Below, piece after piece: positions 62,576-64,000 of a stretch of DNA of 64,000 bases (the first letter of the stretch is position 1; each line of letters opens with the position of its first letter). The DNA is taken from the NCBI RefSeq assembly GCF_004340685.1, contig NZ_SLUN01000027.1, positions 1 through 64,000 on the forward strand, written 5' to 3'. This stretch comes from Hydrogenispora ethanolica. GTDB taxonomy: Bacteria; Bacillota; UBA4882; UBA8346. The translations under genes and the position numbers were made by a program. The notes beneath the pieces are model-generated. The model did no database searches, had not been told where the DNA came from, and saw nothing but the letters and a program-made list of their open reading frames with translations.

Positions 62576-64000
62576 TTGAATTTGTTTAGCCGGATCCGTG
62601 GAATAGTTACAATAGCAGTTGTACTTTGTTTGATGCTGGCTTTGGCCTATCCGGTGACCGCTGAAACCAGCCCTACGGTTTTGATGTTTGACGTTGAAGG
62701 AAATACTCGAGTACCAGCTGAAAAAATTCTTGGAGCGATCTCCAATACAAAAATCGGAGATCCTTTTGATGTTCGAAAAGTTGAAGCAGATATGAAATCC
62801 ATCATGGCGTTGGGTTATTTTTCTGATATCAACCTTAAAACGGAAAAAATGTTTGATGGAGTCAAGGTAGTTTTCGAAGTGGTAGAAAATCCGACTCTTA
62901 AAGAAATACAGCTGATCGGTTTAACAAAGGTAAAACAAGAAGAGTTGAAAACATTTTTCACTCAAAAAACCGGGGATGTTTTCAGTGCCGCAGTTTTTCG
63001 GGACGACCTTTCAAAAGCTTTAAAGTATTGCCGGGAGACTAAAGGGTTGTTTATTGAACCGAAGAGCGAAGGACAGATTAGTATTTCGGCAGATGGCGTC
63101 GTTCGAGTGGAACTGGTTGAGTTAAAATATGGCAAGATTGTGATCAAAGGATTGGAAAAAACCAAGGAATCAGTGATTTTGCGTGAATTATCGATCCGTG
63201 AAGGAGATATTATTAATTATAATGAATTAAAAGAAGATTATATGAATATCATGCGTCTCCGTTTGTTTGACGGCGTGGAGCCGCGTTTGGAAAAAAGCGT
63301 GATCCCTAATTCTTATGATGTTATCTTTGAAGTAAAAGAGGCTCAAACTGGAAGTTTCTCTTTTGGAGTTACCTTTGGACAGTCCGACGGGAAAGTGGGT
63401 GGCGTCCTAGGCTATTCCGAAGGAAACTTAATGGGACTGGGCCAGAATATTTCTCTGGATTTAAATTTCTCTGAATCCGAGCAGAATGCTCAATTCTCAT
63501 TCTATGAACCCTGGTTGGATAGCAAACACACTTCGTTTGGAGTATCCATGTGGAATACGGATAATAATTTCTATTCCACTTTGTCTACTTGGTATCCGGG
63601 TGACGCCAAAGACTATTATATCCATTTGATCGAAACCGGACTTTCATTGTCTTTTGGTCGTCCTTTAGGGAAAGATACCCGGGGAACGGTGCGCTTCAGT
63701 TTCCAGCGGGATAATATTCCGACAGGCGATATTTTGGATTCAGATGATGGAAATAGCGTTAGTTTGGGTGACCCGGCTCTTCCAACGGAATTTTGGGATA
63801 ATTCGGTGGGTCTGAATGTTACTAAAAACAGATTATCTTACCAAGATCGCAACTTCGTAGACGGAGGGTACCAACTTTCGGCCGATTATTCTGTTGCTGG
63901 AAGGTATCTGGGCGGAGAATTTAACTATCAAAAAGGGACTTTGGAAGGAAAATGGTTCCATTCTTTCTCGCCTAATCTTGTTTTGGGTACCCGTTTACAA
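62576..64000 (+). CDS. bamA: BamA/Omp85 outer-membrane assembly factor, partial
   Basis: The gene runs off the window; at least 475 residues are visible. The start is TTG 62576, six bases after GAGGGGGA. A signal peptide (SRIRGIVTIAVVLCLMLALAYPVTA) precedes three POTRA domains (LMFDVEGNTRVPAEKILGAI to about residue 105, then about 106-183 and 184-252, including VELKYGKIVIKGLEKTKESVI and REGDIINYNELKEDYMNIMR). The beta barrel begins near 255 with GSFSFGVTFGQSDGKVGGVLG. Three POTRA domains instead of the five in proteobacteria is seen in other diderm Firmicutes. It inserts beta-barrel proteins into the outer membrane. Confidence 0.93.
   Translation, partial: MNLFSRIRGIVTIAVVLCLMLALAYPVTAETSPTVLMFDVEGNTRVPAEKILGAISNTKIGDPFDVRKVEADMKSIMALGYFSDINLKTEKMFDGVKVVFEVVENPTLKEIQLIGLTKVKQEELKTFFTQKTGDVFSAAVFRDDLSKALKYCRETKGLFIEPKSEGQISISADGVVRVELVELKYGKIVIKGLEKTKESVILRELSIREGDIINYNELKEDYMNIMRLRLFDGVEPRLEKSVIPNSYDVIFEVKEAQTGSFSFGVTFGQSDGKVGGVLGYSEGNLMGLGQNISLDLNFSESEQNAQFSFYEPWLDSKHTSFGVSMWNTDNNFYSTLSTWYPGDAKDYYIHLIETGLSLSFGRPLGKDTRGTVRFSFQRDNIPTGDILDSDDGNSVSLGDPALPTEFWDNSVGLNVTKNRLSYQDRNFVDGGYQLSADYSVAGRYLGGEFNYQKGTLEGKWFHSFSPNLVLGTRLQ

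Overview
The window reads as a chromosomal segment of a moderately GC-rich Firmicute that has an outer membrane. The Firmicute signs are a glycine T-box leader, three yybP-ykoY (Mn2+) riboswitches, a dimeric GlyRS, YezD, DUF2905 and SpoIVB- and SpoIIM-like proteins. The diderm signs are a TamB-type protein of 1559 aa and a BamA/Omp85 gene running off the right edge. A lineage such as Limnochordia/Hydrogenispora or Halanaerobiales fits, but this is inference from gene content only. No tRNA, rRNA, CRISPR array, transposase or phage gene was found.

Layout. 1-3.3 kb: an AT-rich block with a 17-unit 21-bp repeat array, an AraC regulator and a divergent sugar-isomerase-like gene broken by a frameshift. 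3.3-8.1 kb (minus): a complete branched-chain-amino-acid-type ABC transporter (livFGMHK order on the plus coordinate). 8.4-11.1 kb (plus): a class III aminotransferase and an iron alcohol dehydrogenase, possibly for taurine or another omega-amino acid. 11.2-24.3 kb (plus): a long sulfur-assimilation block. It holds sulfate import (cysP, cysT, cysW, cysA), a ThiS-like sulfur carrier with a C-terminal tail, a MetY-like enzyme, a ThiF/MoeB-type activating enzyme, a JAMM protease, a compact sulfite reductase, TusA, APS reductase, ATP sulfurylase (CysD, CysN plus a degenerate CysC domain), two YezD proteins and CysK. Together these suggest sulfate -> APS -> sulfite -> sulfide -> carrier thiocarboxylate -> homocysteine, with a parallel cysteine route through CysK.

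24.7-41 kb: two TerC paralogues and, further on, a P-type cation ATPase, each preceded by a yybP-ykoY-like leader, which points to a manganese regulon. Between them lie a DUF362 ferredoxin-like protein, a PfkB kinase, ruvC-ruvA-ruvB-queH-DUF2905-recO, and a T-box-led spoIIM-like/glyS pair. 41-42.5 kb: a gene-free stretch with a large inverted duplication around a perfect hairpin, then a second strong 21-bp array. 42.5-54 kb: a trypsin-nuclease fusion, a lipoprotein, TrpF-like protein, 6-phosphogluconate dehydrogenase, Ohr, aspartate-semialdehyde dehydrogenase, a DMT permease with divergent LysR regulator, and an alpha/beta hydrolase. 54.3-64 kb: an outer-membrane biogenesis block (S55 peptidase, TamB, sigma factor, anchored protein, BamA) of visibly lower GC.

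The most unusual signal is a set of five intergenic arrays (about 253-609, 24351-24610, 31110-31380, 42110-42430, 49650-49850). Their sequences differ, yet all keep an exact 21-bp (seven-codon) period. Two share a unit, and at least two have a 63-bp higher-order period.
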